A stretch of DNA of 64,000 bases, taken from assembly GCF_900108585.1 (NCBI RefSeq), contig NZ_UESZ01000001.1, positions 2,046,001 through 2,110,000 of the forward strand, written 5' to 3'. How positions within the stretch are numbered: position 1 is the first letter of the stretch; each line of letters opens with the position of its first letter. The DNA comes from Branchiibius hedensis (GTDB lineage Bacteria; Actinomycetota; Actinomycetes; Actinomycetales; Dermatophilaceae). Below, in pieces: positions 45,747 through 54,345 of the stretch. The notes under the pieces were generated by a model. That model had not been told where the DNA came from and did no database searches. It saw nothing but the letters and a program-made list of their open reading frames with translations. The position numbers and the translations under genes were made by a program.

Positions 45747-47351
45747 ATGTCTGAAGCCCCCTCCCCCGTCACCTCGGGTGCACCACATGAGTATCCCGAG
45801 AAGATCGACGCCGCCGTCCTGAAAATCGCCGGCGTCGTCGTCCTTGGCGCCATCATGTCGATCCTCGACATCACCGTCGTCAACGTCGCGCTGCCCACCT
45901 TCCAGAAGGACCTGCAGGTCGCCGACTACTCCACCGTGGCGTGGACCGTCACCGCCTACACGCTCGCGCTGGCCACGGTCATCCCGCTGACCGGGTGGGC
46001 CGCTGACCGGTTCGGCACCAAACGCCTCTACATGATGGCGATCCTGCTGTTCACCCTGGGCTCGGTGCTGTGCGCCGCCGCCAACAGCATCGGCATGCTG
46101 ATCGCGTTCCGGGTGGTCCAGGGCCTGGGCGGCGGCATGCTGATGCCGCTGGGTATGACGATCATGACCCGCGCCGCCGGACCGCAGCGGATGGGCCGCC
46201 TGATGGCGATCCTCGGTGTCCCGATGCTGCTTGGCCCGATCCTGGGCCCGATCATCGGTGGCTACCTGATCGAGCACGCCAGCTGGCACTGGATCTTCCT
46301 GATCAACGTGCCCCTCGGCCTGATCGCCCTGATCTACGCCTGGTTCATCCTGCCCAAGGACAACCCGACCCCGAGTGAGTCCTTCGACTTCATCGGCATG
46401 TTGCTGATGTCCCCCGGGTTGGCCCTGTTCCTGTACGGCGTGTCCTCCATCCCCGAGGCCGGCAGCGTTGCGTCGGCGAAGGTGCTGGTCCCTGGCCTGA
46501 TCGGCCTGGCACTGGTGATCGCCTTCGTCTTCTACTCCTTCAAGCCGAAGCATCCGTTGCTGGACCTGCGGTTGTTCCAGAACTACAACCTGTCGATCTC
46601 CGTGATCACGATGTTCCTGTTCGCGGCGGCCTTCTTCGGTGGGCTTCTCCTCGTGCCGACCTACTTCCAGCAGGTGCGCGGTGAATCCGCGTTGCAGTCT
46701 GGTCTGCTGGTTGCTCCGCAGGGCCTGGGAGCGATGCTGACCATGCCGATCGCCGGCGCCCTGGCCGACAAGTTCCCCGTCGGGCGGATCGTGCCGGTCG
46801 GGATGGCGATCATCGTGGCGGGCATGTTCGGACTGACCCGGATCCAGGCCGACACCAGCTACGGCTATCTGATCGCGGTGCTGTTCATCATGGGTCTGGG
46901 CATGGGCGCCACGATGATGCCGCTGATGACCTCGGCGTTGCGGACACTCAGCGGGCACGAGGTGGCACGCGGTTCGACGCTGTTGAACATCACCCAGCAG
47001 ATCGCCAGCTCGGTGGGTGTCGCGGTGATCTCGGTGGTCCTGACCAACCAGTACAAGGCCAGTCAGGCTGTCACCGCGGGTCAGGCGGCGCAGTTGGCGC
47101 AGGAGCAGGGCAAGCCGGTGCCGAGCGAGATCCAGCAGTACATCGCCAGCTTCGGCAAGACCGCTCAGGAGGCCATGACCAACTTCATGGCCCTGGTCCG
47201 CCACGACATGGCACACGCCTTCGCGGTCAGCTTCATGGTCGCGTTCGCGCTGTGTGCGCTCACCTTCGTGGTGTCACTCTTCCTGCCCAAGAAGCACGAG
47301 GAGAGCCACCTGCTGGACGACGAGGGTGTGCCGCCGGTCATGGTGCACTGA
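45747..47351 (+). CDS. MFS drug exporter, DHA2/EmrB-QacA type
   Basis: 534 aa with about 14 membrane helices. Motif A is in GWAADRFGTKRLYM, motif C-like GVPMLLGPILGPIIGG is present, and motif D1-type SILDITVVNVALPTFQKDL is in the first helix. Probably a proton-driven efflux pump for hydrophobic compounds. ATG at 45747 is chosen over the frame-open upstream codons because the leaderless-type -10 lies just before it. No regulator gene is adjacent. Confidence 0.92.
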   Translation: MSEAPSPVTSGAPHEYPEKIDAAVLKIAGVVVLGAIMSILDITVVNVALPTFQKDLQVADYSTVAWTVTAYTLALATVIPLTGWAADRFGTKRLYMMAILLFTLGSVLCAAANSIGMLIAFRVVQGLGGGMLMPLGMTIMTRAAGPQRMGRLMAILGVPMLLGPILGPIIGGYLIEHASWHWIFLINVPLGLIALIYAWFILPKDNPTPSESFDFIGMLLMSPGLALFLYGVSSIPEAGSVASAKVLVPGLIGLALVIAFVFYSFKPKHPLLDLRLFQNYNLSISVITMFLFAAAFFGGLLLVPTYFQQVRGESALQSGLLVAPQGLGAMLTMPIAGALADKFPVGRIVPVGMAIIVAGMFGLTRIQADTSYGYLIAVLFIMGLGMGATMMPLMTSALRTLSGHEVARGSTLLNITQQIASSVGVAVISVVLTNQYKASQAVTAGQAAQLAQEQGKPVPSEIQQYIASFGKTAQEAMTNFMALVRHDMAHAFAVSFMVAFALCALTFVVSLFLPKKHEESHLLDDEGVPPVMVH

Positions 47352-47368
47352 CCCTCGGCGACCAACGA

Positions 47369-47404
47369 CAACGCCCGCACCCGGTATTCCGGGTGCGGGC
47401 GTTG
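47369..47404. terminator. Strong hairpin terminator between convergent MFS and nitroreductase genes
   Basis: Perfect 16-bp stem (CAACGCCCGCACCCGG and its complement) with a TATT loop, 17 bases after the exporter stop and three bases beyond the nitroreductase stop. It can serve both strands; no long T-run. Confidence 0.85.
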
Positions 47405-47407
47405 GTG

Positions 47408-48046
47408 TCACCAGCCGTCGACGCCGACGATCTGCGTCACGGGCGGCCGCTTGGCCGGTTTGAAGTCGGTGCCGATGGTGTAGGCCACTGGGATCAGCGC
47501 CGTCTGGGTCCACCCGTCCGGGATCCCGAGTGCCTCGGCGACGACCTGCTCACCGTCGTCCACCAGGTGCAGCGTGGTGTAGACCGAGCCGAGGCCGCGA
47601 GCGCGTAAGGCCAGCATCATCGACCAGGTGGCCGGGATGATCGAACCGAAGTAGGACGCCATCGCAGCGAGCGGCAGCGACTCCGGACGGCCCTGCTGGC
47701 AGGGAATCACCATCGCCGGGACACGCTCGAGGTTGTCGCGCAGATAGTCCGAACTGGATCGGACCCGACCGGTCTGGTCATCGGTCGGCGTGGCGGCCCG
47801 CGACGCGAAGTAGGACTGCGACACCCGCCGGTAGGTGTCCGCGATCAGTTGCCGCTGCTCCGCGTCCGTCACCACGACGAAGCGCCAACCCTGCCGGTTG
47901 CCACCTGTCGGCGCTTGCTGGGCCAGGTCGATGCACTCCAGCAGCACCTCGACGTCGACCGGCCGCTCGAGGTCGAGGCGCTTGCGGACCGCGCGCGTCG
48001 TCGACAGCAGTTCATCGGTCGCGGCCAGGTCAAAGGGCGTGCTCAT
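47408..48046 (-). CDS. Nitroreductase-family flavoprotein
   Basis: 212-aa FMN-dependent oxidoreductase. FMN-binding features are STTRAVRKRLDLERPV, QQAPTGGNRQGWRFVVV and the C-terminal LGIPDGWTQTALIPVAY. The natural substrate is unknown. It begins two bases after the map stop and follows M3 peptidase and map in one run. Confidence 0.9.
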   Translation of the reverse strand: MSTPFDLAATDELLSTTRAVRKRLDLERPVDVEVLLECIDLAQQAPTGGNRQGWRFVVVTDAEQRQLIADTYRRVSQSYFASRAATPTDDQTGRVRSSSDYLRDNLERVPAMVIPCQQGRPESLPLAAMASYFGSIIPATWSMMLALRARGLGSVYTTLHLVDDGEQVVAEALGIPDGWTQTALIPVAYTIGTDFKPAKRPPVTQIVGVDGW

Positions 48047-48048
48047 CG

Positions 48049-48816
48049 TCAGTCCCTCGCCGTCAGGATCAGCGGACCGTCAGCTGTCACCGCAATGGTG
48101 TGCTCGCTGTGCGCACCGCGCGAGCCGTCCTTGCTGCGCAGCGTCCAGCCGTCCTTGTCGGTGTAGATCTGGTCGGTGCCCGCCATCAGCCAGGGCTCGA
48201 TCGCGATGACCAGACCGGGCTGGAGTTTAAGGCCCCGTCCGGCCTTCCCGTCGTTGGGCACGTGCGGGTCGCCGTGCATCGTGCGGCCGACGCCGTGCCC
48301 GCCGAACTGGGTGTTGATCCGGTAGCCGGCGGACCGGCTGACCTCGGCGATAGCCGCCGATACGTCGCCCAACCGATTCCCGGCCTGAGCAGCCTCGATG
48401 CCAGCGGCCAGAGCGCGTTGGGTGGTGTCGATGATCTTCAGGTCGTCCTGCCGCGCGGTCCCCACGACGACTGACAGTGCCGAGTCGGCGACCCAGCCAT
48501 CGACGGACGCAGCGAAGTCCACGGACAGCAAGTCACCGTCGCGCAACCGATAAGAGTGCGGAAGGCCATGCAGGACAGCGTCATTCACACTCGTGCACAA
48601 AACCTTGCCGAATGGCATCGCGCCGAAGCTGGGGTGGTAGTCGATGTAACACGACTCCGCACCCGCCTCCCGGATCATGTCGTGCGCGAGCGCGTCCAAC
48701 TCCAGCAGGTTCACCCCGACACCGGCGGCCTCGCCCAGTGCGGTGATCACCGACGCGACGAAACGTCCCGCCGGCTTCATCTGCTCGATCTGGGCGGGCG
48801 ACTTGAGTTCGATCAT
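48049..48816 (-). CDS. map: Methionine aminopeptidase (type I)
   Basis: 255-aa metallopeptidase that removes the initiator Met. Metal ligands are in LLSVDFAASVDGWVADSAL (two Asp), GGHGVGRTMHGDPHV (His), AIEPWLM (Glu) and GAHSEHTIAV (Glu). There is no N-terminal zinc-finger extension. ATG at 48816 overlaps the upstream peptidase stop by four bases. Actinobacteria usually carry a second map near secY, so this may be the accessory copy. Confidence 0.95.
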   Translation of the reverse strand: MIELKSPAQIEQMKPAGRFVASVITALGEAAGVGVNLLELDALAHDMIREAGAESCYIDYHPSFGAMPFGKVLCTSVNDAVLHGLPHSYRLRDGDLLSVDFAASVDGWVADSALSVVVGTARQDDLKIIDTTQRALAAGIEAAQAGNRLGDVSAAIAEVSRSAGYRINTQFGGHGVGRTMHGDPHVPNDGKAGRGLKLQPGLVIAIEPWLMAGTDQIYTDKDGWTLRSKDGSRGAHSEHTIAVTADGPLILTARD

Positions 48817-50741
48817 CGGGCCAACCATTCCGCGTAGGCGTCAAAGGAATACGGCCGACCCAGGAAGTCGGCCACCAGGTCGGCTGCGTCGTGCGAGCCA
48901 CCGGGTGCGAGCACCGTGTCGCGATACCGGCTCGCGACGTGCTCGTCGAACAGATCGTGCGGGTCGAACGCGCTGAACATGTCCTTGGCGATCACCAGCG
49001 ACCACATGTAGGTGTAGTAGCCCGAGCTGTATCCGTCCAAATGCCCGAAGGCGCAATGGAAGTGGGTGCCCGGGATGTACGGGAACACCGAGTAGCGCTG
49101 CTGTTGCTCGCGCAGGGTGGCGGTCACATCAGTCTGCGGGTCGGTGTAGAGGGCGTGCGACAGACCGGCGTAGAACATCTGCGTGCGCGCCTGATACCCC
49201 TTGCCGAAGTCTTCACCCTTCTTCATCCGCTCCACCAGCGCCGCCGGGATCGGCTGCCCGGCGTCGTTCTTGGCGAACGACGCCAGAACCGTTGGGTCCC
49301 AGGCCCATTCCTCCAGCATCTGGCTGGGCGCTTCGACGAAATCCCACTCGGTGGCGACCCCGGAGAAGCGGACGTAGCGCTGGTTGCCGCCGACCACGTG
49401 GTGGATCAGGTGACCGAACTCGTGGAAGAGCGTCACGACCTCGTCGTGTTCCATCAGGCCCCGGGTGAGGTTGCAGACCAGCACCCCCTCCGGCAGTTGC
49501 CGGCCGGTGACGCCGCTGACCAGGTCGAACTGCGCGGCGTGCTTGAACTTGCCGTCCCGGGGGTGCAGATCAAGGTAGATACGTCCGATCCGTTCGTCGT
49601 CCCGGACGACGTCGTACGCCGTGACGTCCGGGTGCCAGACCGGCGCATCGAGTACGGCGACCCAGGACAACCCGAACAACCGCGCCGTGACGTCGAGCAG
49701 GCCCTGGCGAACCGCCGCGAAATCGAAGTAGGTGCGCACCAACTGGGCGTCGACGTCGTAGGTCTCCTTGCGGACCAGCTCGCCGTAGTAGGCCAAGTCG
49801 ACCGAGGTGATGTCCTGTGCCTCCGGCACGTCCTGCTGCATTCGGCGCAGTACGACGCCCTTGTCCCGCAGCGCGCTGTCCTGCGCCGCGGCGGCGATCT
49901 TGTCGATGAACTCGCGGATCGCCGTACCCGTCTTGATCATTTTGACCTCGGCGTCGAAGTCCGCCCAGGTGGCATAGCCAAGCAGGGTCGCACGCTCCTG
50001 GCGCAACGCGATGAGCCGCAGCAAGACCTCGTCGTTGACCGGCCAAGCCACGTTGAGCCGCTCGAGGGTCATCGCCTCGCGGGTTGCCCGGTTGGTGCAG
50101 AAGCTCATCAACGGCACGGAGTCCGGGTAGTCGGTGGTCACGGTGACCAGTCCGTTGTCGTCGGCCGGATGATCCTTCAGCCAGTCCTCGGGCAGTCCCG
50201 CCAGGTCTTCGGGGCGAACGCGGATCGTTCGCACGCCGTCTCGGATGTTGCGGCTGAACTCCTGGCTGGCGGCCAGTTCCAACTCGGCCAGTTCCTTCAG
50301 CCGGGCGCGAGTGGCTTCGTCGCGGTCGACGCCGGAGCGGTGGAAGTCCCGCCGGATCCGGCTGAGCAGTCGCGCGGAGTCGTGGTCCAAACCTTCGTCG
50401 GAAACTGCGCCGACGATGTCGGACAACTCGCGGTCCAAGCCAAGATCCGTGGAGAAGGCGTCGATGCGACGCATCGCGTCGTCACCCGCTTCCCGGACCG
50501 CCGCGTCAGGGTGGGTCTCGGAGTGCACCGAGGCCGCGGCCGATGCATTGCCCAGCGCGATCTGGATCTCGTTCCACGCATCGACGACCTGCGCGGCCGA
50601 CGGGTCCTGCGCGGACTTGAGCTCCGCTACGGTCTGCGCGGCCCGGGCCAGGCTGTCGTCGCAGCGCTGCACCAGCCAGCGGCGAGCCTCCTGCGGTGCG
50701 GGCAGGGCAAGCGGGGACAACACAGGAGGAGCAGACGTCAC
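48813..50741 (-). CDS. M3 family oligopeptidase
   Basis: 642-aa zinc metallopeptidase of the thimet oligopeptidase/oligopeptidase A family that degrades short peptides in the cytoplasm. The zinc site is [14 protein letters not shown], with the later Glu in [15 protein letters not shown]. The substrate Tyr/His block [17 protein letters not shown] is present. GTG at 50741 overlaps the mutM stop. Followed by map, so peptide turnover and Met removal are co-encoded. Confidence 0.95.
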   Translation of the reverse strand: MTSAPPVLSPLALPAPQEARRWLVQRCDDSLARAAQTVAELKSAQDPSAAQVVDAWNEIQIALGNASAAASVHSETHPDAAVREAGDDAMRRIDAFSTDLGLDRELSDIVGAVSDEGLDHDSARLLSRIRRDFHRSGVDRDEATRARLKELAELELAASQEFSRNIRDGVRTIRVRPEDLAGLPEDWLKDHPADDNGLVTVTTDYPDSVPLMSFCTNRATREAMTLERLNVAWPVNDEVLLRLIALRQERATLLGYATWADFDAEVKMIKTGTAIREFIDKIAAAAQDSALRDKGVVLRRMQQDVPEAQDITSVDLAYYGELVRKETYDVDAQLVRTYFDFAAVRQGLLDVTARLFGLSWVAVLDAPVWHPDVTAYDVVRDDERIGRIYLDLHPRDGKFKHAAQFDLVSGVTGRQLPEGVLVCNLTRGLMEHDEVVTLFHEFGHLIHHVVGGNQRYVRFSGVATEWDFVEAPSQMLEEWAWDPTVLASFAKNDAGQPIPAALVERMKKGEDFGKGYQARTQMFYAGLSHALYTDPQTDVTATLREQQQRYSVFPYIPGTHFHCAFGHLDGYSSGYYTYMWSLVIAKDMFSAFDPHDLFDEHVASRYRDTVLAPGGSHDAADLVADFLGRPYSFDAYAEWLAR

Positions 50742-51634
50742 GGGGTGACTCTAGTGCGGCCGGCGGGCCGGACCGAGCGCGGACGGGGCTGGCACGTGGG
50801 GCAGAAATGGGAGGAACGGTTCATGAACTGCTCCCGCACGATCAACGTCCCGCACCGCGCACAGGCCCGACCCTGCTGACCGTAGGCATGCAGGGACCGG
50901 TCGAAGTAGCCGCTGGCGCCGTTCACGTTGACGTAGAGCGCATCGAAACTCGTGCCGCCCTGCGCCAGCGCGGCATGCATCACCCCGGTCGCTGCGTCCA
51001 GCACCTCAGACACCTTCGCCGCCGGCAGTCGGTCGGTGGCCCGCAGCCCGTTCAGCCGCGCCGCCCACAACGCTTCATCGGCGTAGATGTTGCCGATGCC
51101 CGACACCAGGGACTGGTCCAACAGCGCCCGTTTGAGCTGGGTGCGCCGGCGCCGGATCGCCCGGACGGTAGCCGCGCGGTCGAAGCCGCTCTCCAACGGA
51201 TCGGCCGCGATATGCGCCACGGGCTCGGGTACGGCCCGCCCGTCGACGTCGGAGGACACGACCGGCGTCAGTTGCAACCCGCCGAACGTGCGCTGGTCGA
51301 CGAAGCGCAACTGCTGACCGTCGGAGAGGTCGAAGACCGCGTGGGCATGTTTCTCGACGGGGGCGTCCGGCGCTTCCACGAGCAGCTGCCCGCTCATGCC
51401 GAGATGAACGACGAGGGCCTCATCCCCTTCGTCGAGGGTCAGCCACAGATACTTCCCGCGCCGCTGCGCCGAGTCGACGTAGCGATCGGTGAGCCGGGCG
51501 GATAGGTCCGCCGCCCCGGCCAGGTGCCGCCGTGCCGTGCGTACGCCGCTCACCTGCGCCCGCGTGAACCGCCGGCCAACCACGTGGTCGGCGACGCCAC
51601 GGCGTACGACCTCGACCTCGGGTAGTTCAGGCAT
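50738..51634 (-). CDS. mutM: Formamidopyrimidine-DNA glycosylase
   Basis: 298-aa base-excision repair enzyme for oxidised purines. The N-terminal catalytic Pro-Glu is in [14 protein letters not shown], the conserved Lys in [11 protein letters not shown], the helix-two-turn-helix is [24 protein letters not shown], and the C-terminal zinc finger is [11 protein letters not shown]...CPTCQ. ATG at 51634 is fixed by the catalytic Pro2; it overlaps the end of rnc by eight bases. Confidence 0.96.
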   Translation of the reverse strand: MPELPEVEVVRRGVADHVVGRRFTRAQVSGVRTARRHLAGAADLSARLTDRYVDSAQRRGKYLWLTLDEGDEALVVHLGMSGQLLVEAPDAPVEKHAHAVFDLSDGQQLRFVDQRTFGGLQLTPVVSSDVDGRAVPEPVAHIAADPLESGFDRAATVRAIRRRRTQLKRALLDQSLVSGIGNIYADEALWAARLNGLRATDRLPAAKVSEVLDAATGVMHAALAQGGTSFDALYVNVNGASGYFDRSLHAYGQQGRACARCGTLIVREQFMNRSSHFCPTCQPRPRSVRPAGRTRVTP

Positions 51635-52388
51635 CGGGTAGTTGAGGCACCGGTCGCTGCGACAGTTCCCGCCAGGCGATTTCCGCGACCTTCTGCTCGG
51701 CGGTCTTCTTGTTGCGCCCCACCCCGGAGCCGAACGTCTCCGCACCCACGAGCACGGTCGCGGTGAAGACCTTGTCGTGATCGGGCCCTTCCTCCGAGAC
51801 GGAGTACCGCGGGGCGTCGACGTCGAACGCCACACACAATTCCTGCAGGGAGGTCTTCCAGTCCAGCCCGGGGCCGAGCTCGAGCGAACCCTCGAACAGG
51901 TCGCCGAAGGTCGTCAGGATGAACCGTTGGGCCGCTACCAACCCGCCGCACAGGTACACCGTCCCGATGACGGCTTCCATGGCGTCAGCCAGGATCGAAT
52001 CCTTGTCCCGTCCGCCACTGCCCAACTCGCCCTTGCCGAGCAGGACATACGCCCCCAGACCAATGCTGCGGGCCACCTGGGCGCACGCCCGGGCGTTGAC
52101 GATCGAGGCCTTGATCGGCGTCAGTTGACCCTCGGTCAGGTCGGGGTGCCGCCGGTACAACTCATCGGTGACCACCAGTCCGAGGACGGAGTCGCCCAGA
52201 AGTTCCTGGCGTTCGTTGTGCGGCAACACCGCGCTGCCCTGGCCCTTTTCGTAGGCGTAGGAGCGGTGCGTCACGGCACGTAAGAGCAGCGGTACGTCGA
52301 TCGACGTACCGCTGAGCTCGTACAGAGTGCCGGCGAGTTCCTCGACCGGTCGGGCGGTCAGGTCCCGCCGCGCTCGCTGGGTGCTCAC
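51627..52388 (-). CDS. rnc: Ribonuclease III
   Basis: 253-aa double-strand-specific RNase that processes rRNA precursors. The signature is [14 protein letters not shown] (usually NERLEFLGDSVL; two conservative differences), the second acidic site is in [18 protein letters not shown] double-stranded-RNA-binding domain (about 170-240) ends with [21 protein letters not shown] at 52388, 15 bases after rpmF. Confidence 0.96.
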   Translation of the reverse strand: MSTQRARRDLTARPVEELAGTLYELSGTSIDVPLLLRAVTHRSYAYEKGQGSAVLPHNERQELLGDSVLGLVVTDELYRRHPDLTEGQLTPIKASIVNARACAQVARSIGLGAYVLLGKGELGSGGRDKDSILADAMEAVIGTVYLCGGLVAAQRFILTTFGDLFEGSLELGPGLDWKTSLQELCVAFDVDAPRYSVSEEGPDHDKVFTATVLVGAETFGSGVGRNKKTAEQKVAEIAWRELSQRPVPQLPDA

Positions 52389-52403
52389 GCCCTGGTGGGC
52401 GTA

Positions 52404-52598
52404 TCAGTCCTGGTGTTCGGTGCGCACCGCGGCCGAGTACTGCCGGCCGTTGTAAGCACCGCAGCTCGGGCAGGCCTGGTGGCCCTGCTTCGGCGAGCTG
52501 CACACCGGGCACGCCTGCACCGGGGTGGCGCTGGCTTTCCAGTTCGCTCGGCGCGAGCGGGTGTTGGAGCGCGACATCTTCCGCTTGGGGACAGCCAC
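52404..52598 (-). CDS. rpmF: 50S ribosomal protein L32
   Basis: 64 aa: basic start VAVPKRKMSRSNTRSRRANWKA and a four-cysteine zinc ribbon CPVCSSPKQGHQACPSC, i.e. the zinc-binding form. GTG at 52598, one base after the DUF177 stop, in the standard DUF177-rpmF-rnc order. Confidence 0.96.
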   Translation of the reverse strand: MAVPKRKMSRSNTRSRRANWKASATPVQACPVCSSPKQGHQACPSCGAYNGRQYSAAVRTEHQD

Positions 52599-52599
52599 G

Positions 52600-53172
52600 T
52601 CAGTTCCTCTTCTCATCGTCGGGCGTGCTGGCCAATTGGCTCAACGCCGCCCATCTGGGGTCTAACACTTCATGGTGATGATTCGGGTCGTCGTTCAGGC
52701 GCGCTCCGCATTCGGAGCACAGACCCAGACAGTCTTCCCGGCACATCGGTTGCAGCGGCAGTGCGGGCACTACCGCGTCGCGCAGCATCGGTTCGAGATC
52801 GGCGAGGTCGCCATCGAGCTCGTAGATCTCTTCCTCGTCGTCCACTGGCGCCACCTCGTGGTGGTGCGCAGCACGGTCGGGGTAGGCGAACAGCTCCTGG
52901 AACGTGACATCGACGTCGTACGTCACGTCATCCAGGCACCGCACACACGCACCCACGGCCTCGGCCTGCACCGAGCCGGACACCAGCACCCCTTCCAGCA
53001 CCGACTCGAGGCGCAGATCGAGCCGCATGGGCTCAGCTGCGGGCACCTCGATGACGGCGTTGCCCAGGGCATCCGGCGCCGGAACGCTCACCTGCTCGGT
53101 CACCATCTGACCGGGTCGTCGCGCGAGCTCCCGGGTGTCCAGCACCAGGGGGCGTTGCGGTTCGAAGGCCAT
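52600..53172 (-). CDS. yceD: DUF177 (YceD) rRNA-accumulation protein
   Basis: 190-aa protein of the YceD/DUF177 family, linked to 23S rRNA accumulation and always next to rpmF. It contains LRLESVLEGVLVSG, VGACVRCLDDVTYDV, the acidic stretch DDEEEIYELDGDLADLEPMLRDAVV and a Cys cluster CREDCLGLCSECG that could bind zinc. ATG at 53172 is chosen; the frame runs on upstream without a convincing start. A 103-base gap to coaD may hold its promoter. Confidence 0.88.
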   Translation of the reverse strand: MAFEPQRPLVLDTRELARRPGQMVTEQVSVPAPDALGNAVIEVPAAEPMRLDLRLESVLEGVLVSGSVQAEAVGACVRCLDDVTYDVDVTFQELFAYPDRAAHHHEVAPVDDEEEIYELDGDLADLEPMLRDAVVPALPLQPMCREDCLGLCSECGARLNDDPNHHHEVLDPRWAALSQLASTPDDEKRN

Positions 53173-53275
53173 CACATGTCCGAGAAGTAGAGCGATTTTC
53201 GGCGCGGTCGGACGGCGTTGAAGCCGACACAAACCGAAGATCAACTTTACCGGTGGGGGCGGGCAATCCCCAAAC

Positions 53276-53779
53276 TCATCGCCCGAGGCGGTGCAGGAGG
53301 GGACGCAGCACGGGGCTCGGGACCATGGCGCTGACATCGGCCCCGTTGCTTGCGATCAGTCGGATCAAGGAGCTGGAGTAGTGCTGCATCGCCGGGTCAC
53401 CGGGCAGGAACAGGGTCTCCACGCCGGCCATCTCGGCGTTCATCAGTGCCATCGGCCACTCGTACTCGAAGTCGGTAACCCCGCGTAGCCCCTTGAGCAG
53501 AATGCCCGCGTCGACGCTGCGGCAGACGTCGACGACCAGTTGCGGTTCGAACGCCTGCGCCCGCACGTTGGGCAGGTGCCCGGTCGACTCACTGATCAGC
53601 GCCACCCGCTCGTCGGGGGTGAAGGTGCCCTGCTTGGCCGGGTTGAACAGCACCGCGACGATCACCTCCTCGAAGATGGAGGCGGCACGGGTGATCACAT
53701 CCAGGTGGCCCATCGTGATCGGGTCGTAGGACCCGGGGCACACGCAGCGGCGCGGATCTCCGGGCAGCAGATCGTTCAC
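53276..53779 (-). CDS. coaD: Phosphopantetheine adenylyltransferase
   Basis: 167-aa enzyme of coenzyme A synthesis (4'-phosphopantetheine to dephospho-CoA). Family blocks are CPGSYDPITMGHLDVITRA (T/HxGH nucleotide site), RVALISES, LKGLRGVTDFEYEWPMALMN and the Ser/Thr block HYSSSLIRLIASNGADVS. GTG at 53779 overlaps the rsmD stop. Confidence 0.97.
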   Translation of the reverse strand: MNDLLPGDPRRCVCPGSYDPITMGHLDVITRAASIFEEVIVAVLFNPAKQGTFTPDERVALISESTGHLPNVRAQAFEPQLVVDVCRSVDAGILLKGLRGVTDFEYEWPMALMNAEMAGVETLFLPGDPAMQHYSSSLIRLIASNGADVSAMVPSPVLRPLLHRLGR

Positions 53780-54345
53780 GAACCCGACCCTAGCGCCGCC
53801 GCACGGGCGAACCAGAGGGTTGTCTCGCCGTACTTGCGATCGTCCTGCCCGCTCAGCCCCGCCGGCCAGGTGGGTTCTGGGGATCGGCTGGACCGCTCCA
53901 CCACGATGAGCGCGTCATCGGCCAGCCAGCCGTCGGTCAGGGCCTGCAGGACGCTGGCGAGCGCCGGCTCCCCCACCGCGTACGGCGGGTCGATCAGCAC
54001 CAGGTCCGAGGCGTACGGCGCGCCACCGGCCAGTGCGCGTTCGACCGTGGCCGCGCGGACACTGACGTTCGTCAGGCCCAAGGCGGCGATGTTGGCCTTG
54101 ATGACGGCCGCAGCCCGGCGGTCGGACTCGACCAGCAGCACCGGCGCCGCGCCACGGGAAGCAGCTTCCAGCCCGAGGGCGCCCGACCCGGCGTACAGAT
54201 CGAGGGCCGCACCATCGAGGGCATCCAGGTGCTCGAGGCGACCGAACAGGGCTTCGCGGACCCGGTCGCTGGTGGGCCGGGTGCCGGCGCCAGCGGGGGT
54301 CTGCAGGCGTCGACCGCCCGCGGTGCCGGCGATGATGCGGGTCAT
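53776..54345 (-). CDS. rsmD: 16S rRNA (guanine966-N2)-methyltransferase
   Basis: 189-aa methyltransferase with the typical start MTRIIAGTAGGRRLQTPAG, TRPTSDRVREALFG, the S-adenosylmethionine loop LDLYAGSGALGLEAASRG and the catalytic DPPY in LVLIDPPYAVGE. The ATG overlaps the recG stop by one base. Confidence 0.96.
   Translation of the reverse strand: MTRIIAGTAGGRRLQTPAGAGTRPTSDRVREALFGRLEHLDALDGAALDLYAGSGALGLEAASRGAAPVLLVESDRRAAAVIKANIAALGLTNVSVRAATVERALAGGAPYASDLVLIDPPYAVGEPALASVLQALTDGWLADDALIVVERSSRSPEPTWPAGLSGQDDRKYGETTLWFARAAALGSGS

Noticed and set aside
48891-50879. A 662-codon plus-strand open frame opposite the M3 peptidase
   Set aside because: Antisense shadow caused by high GC at third positions; no motifs, and the peptidase on the other strand has an intact HEFGH site.
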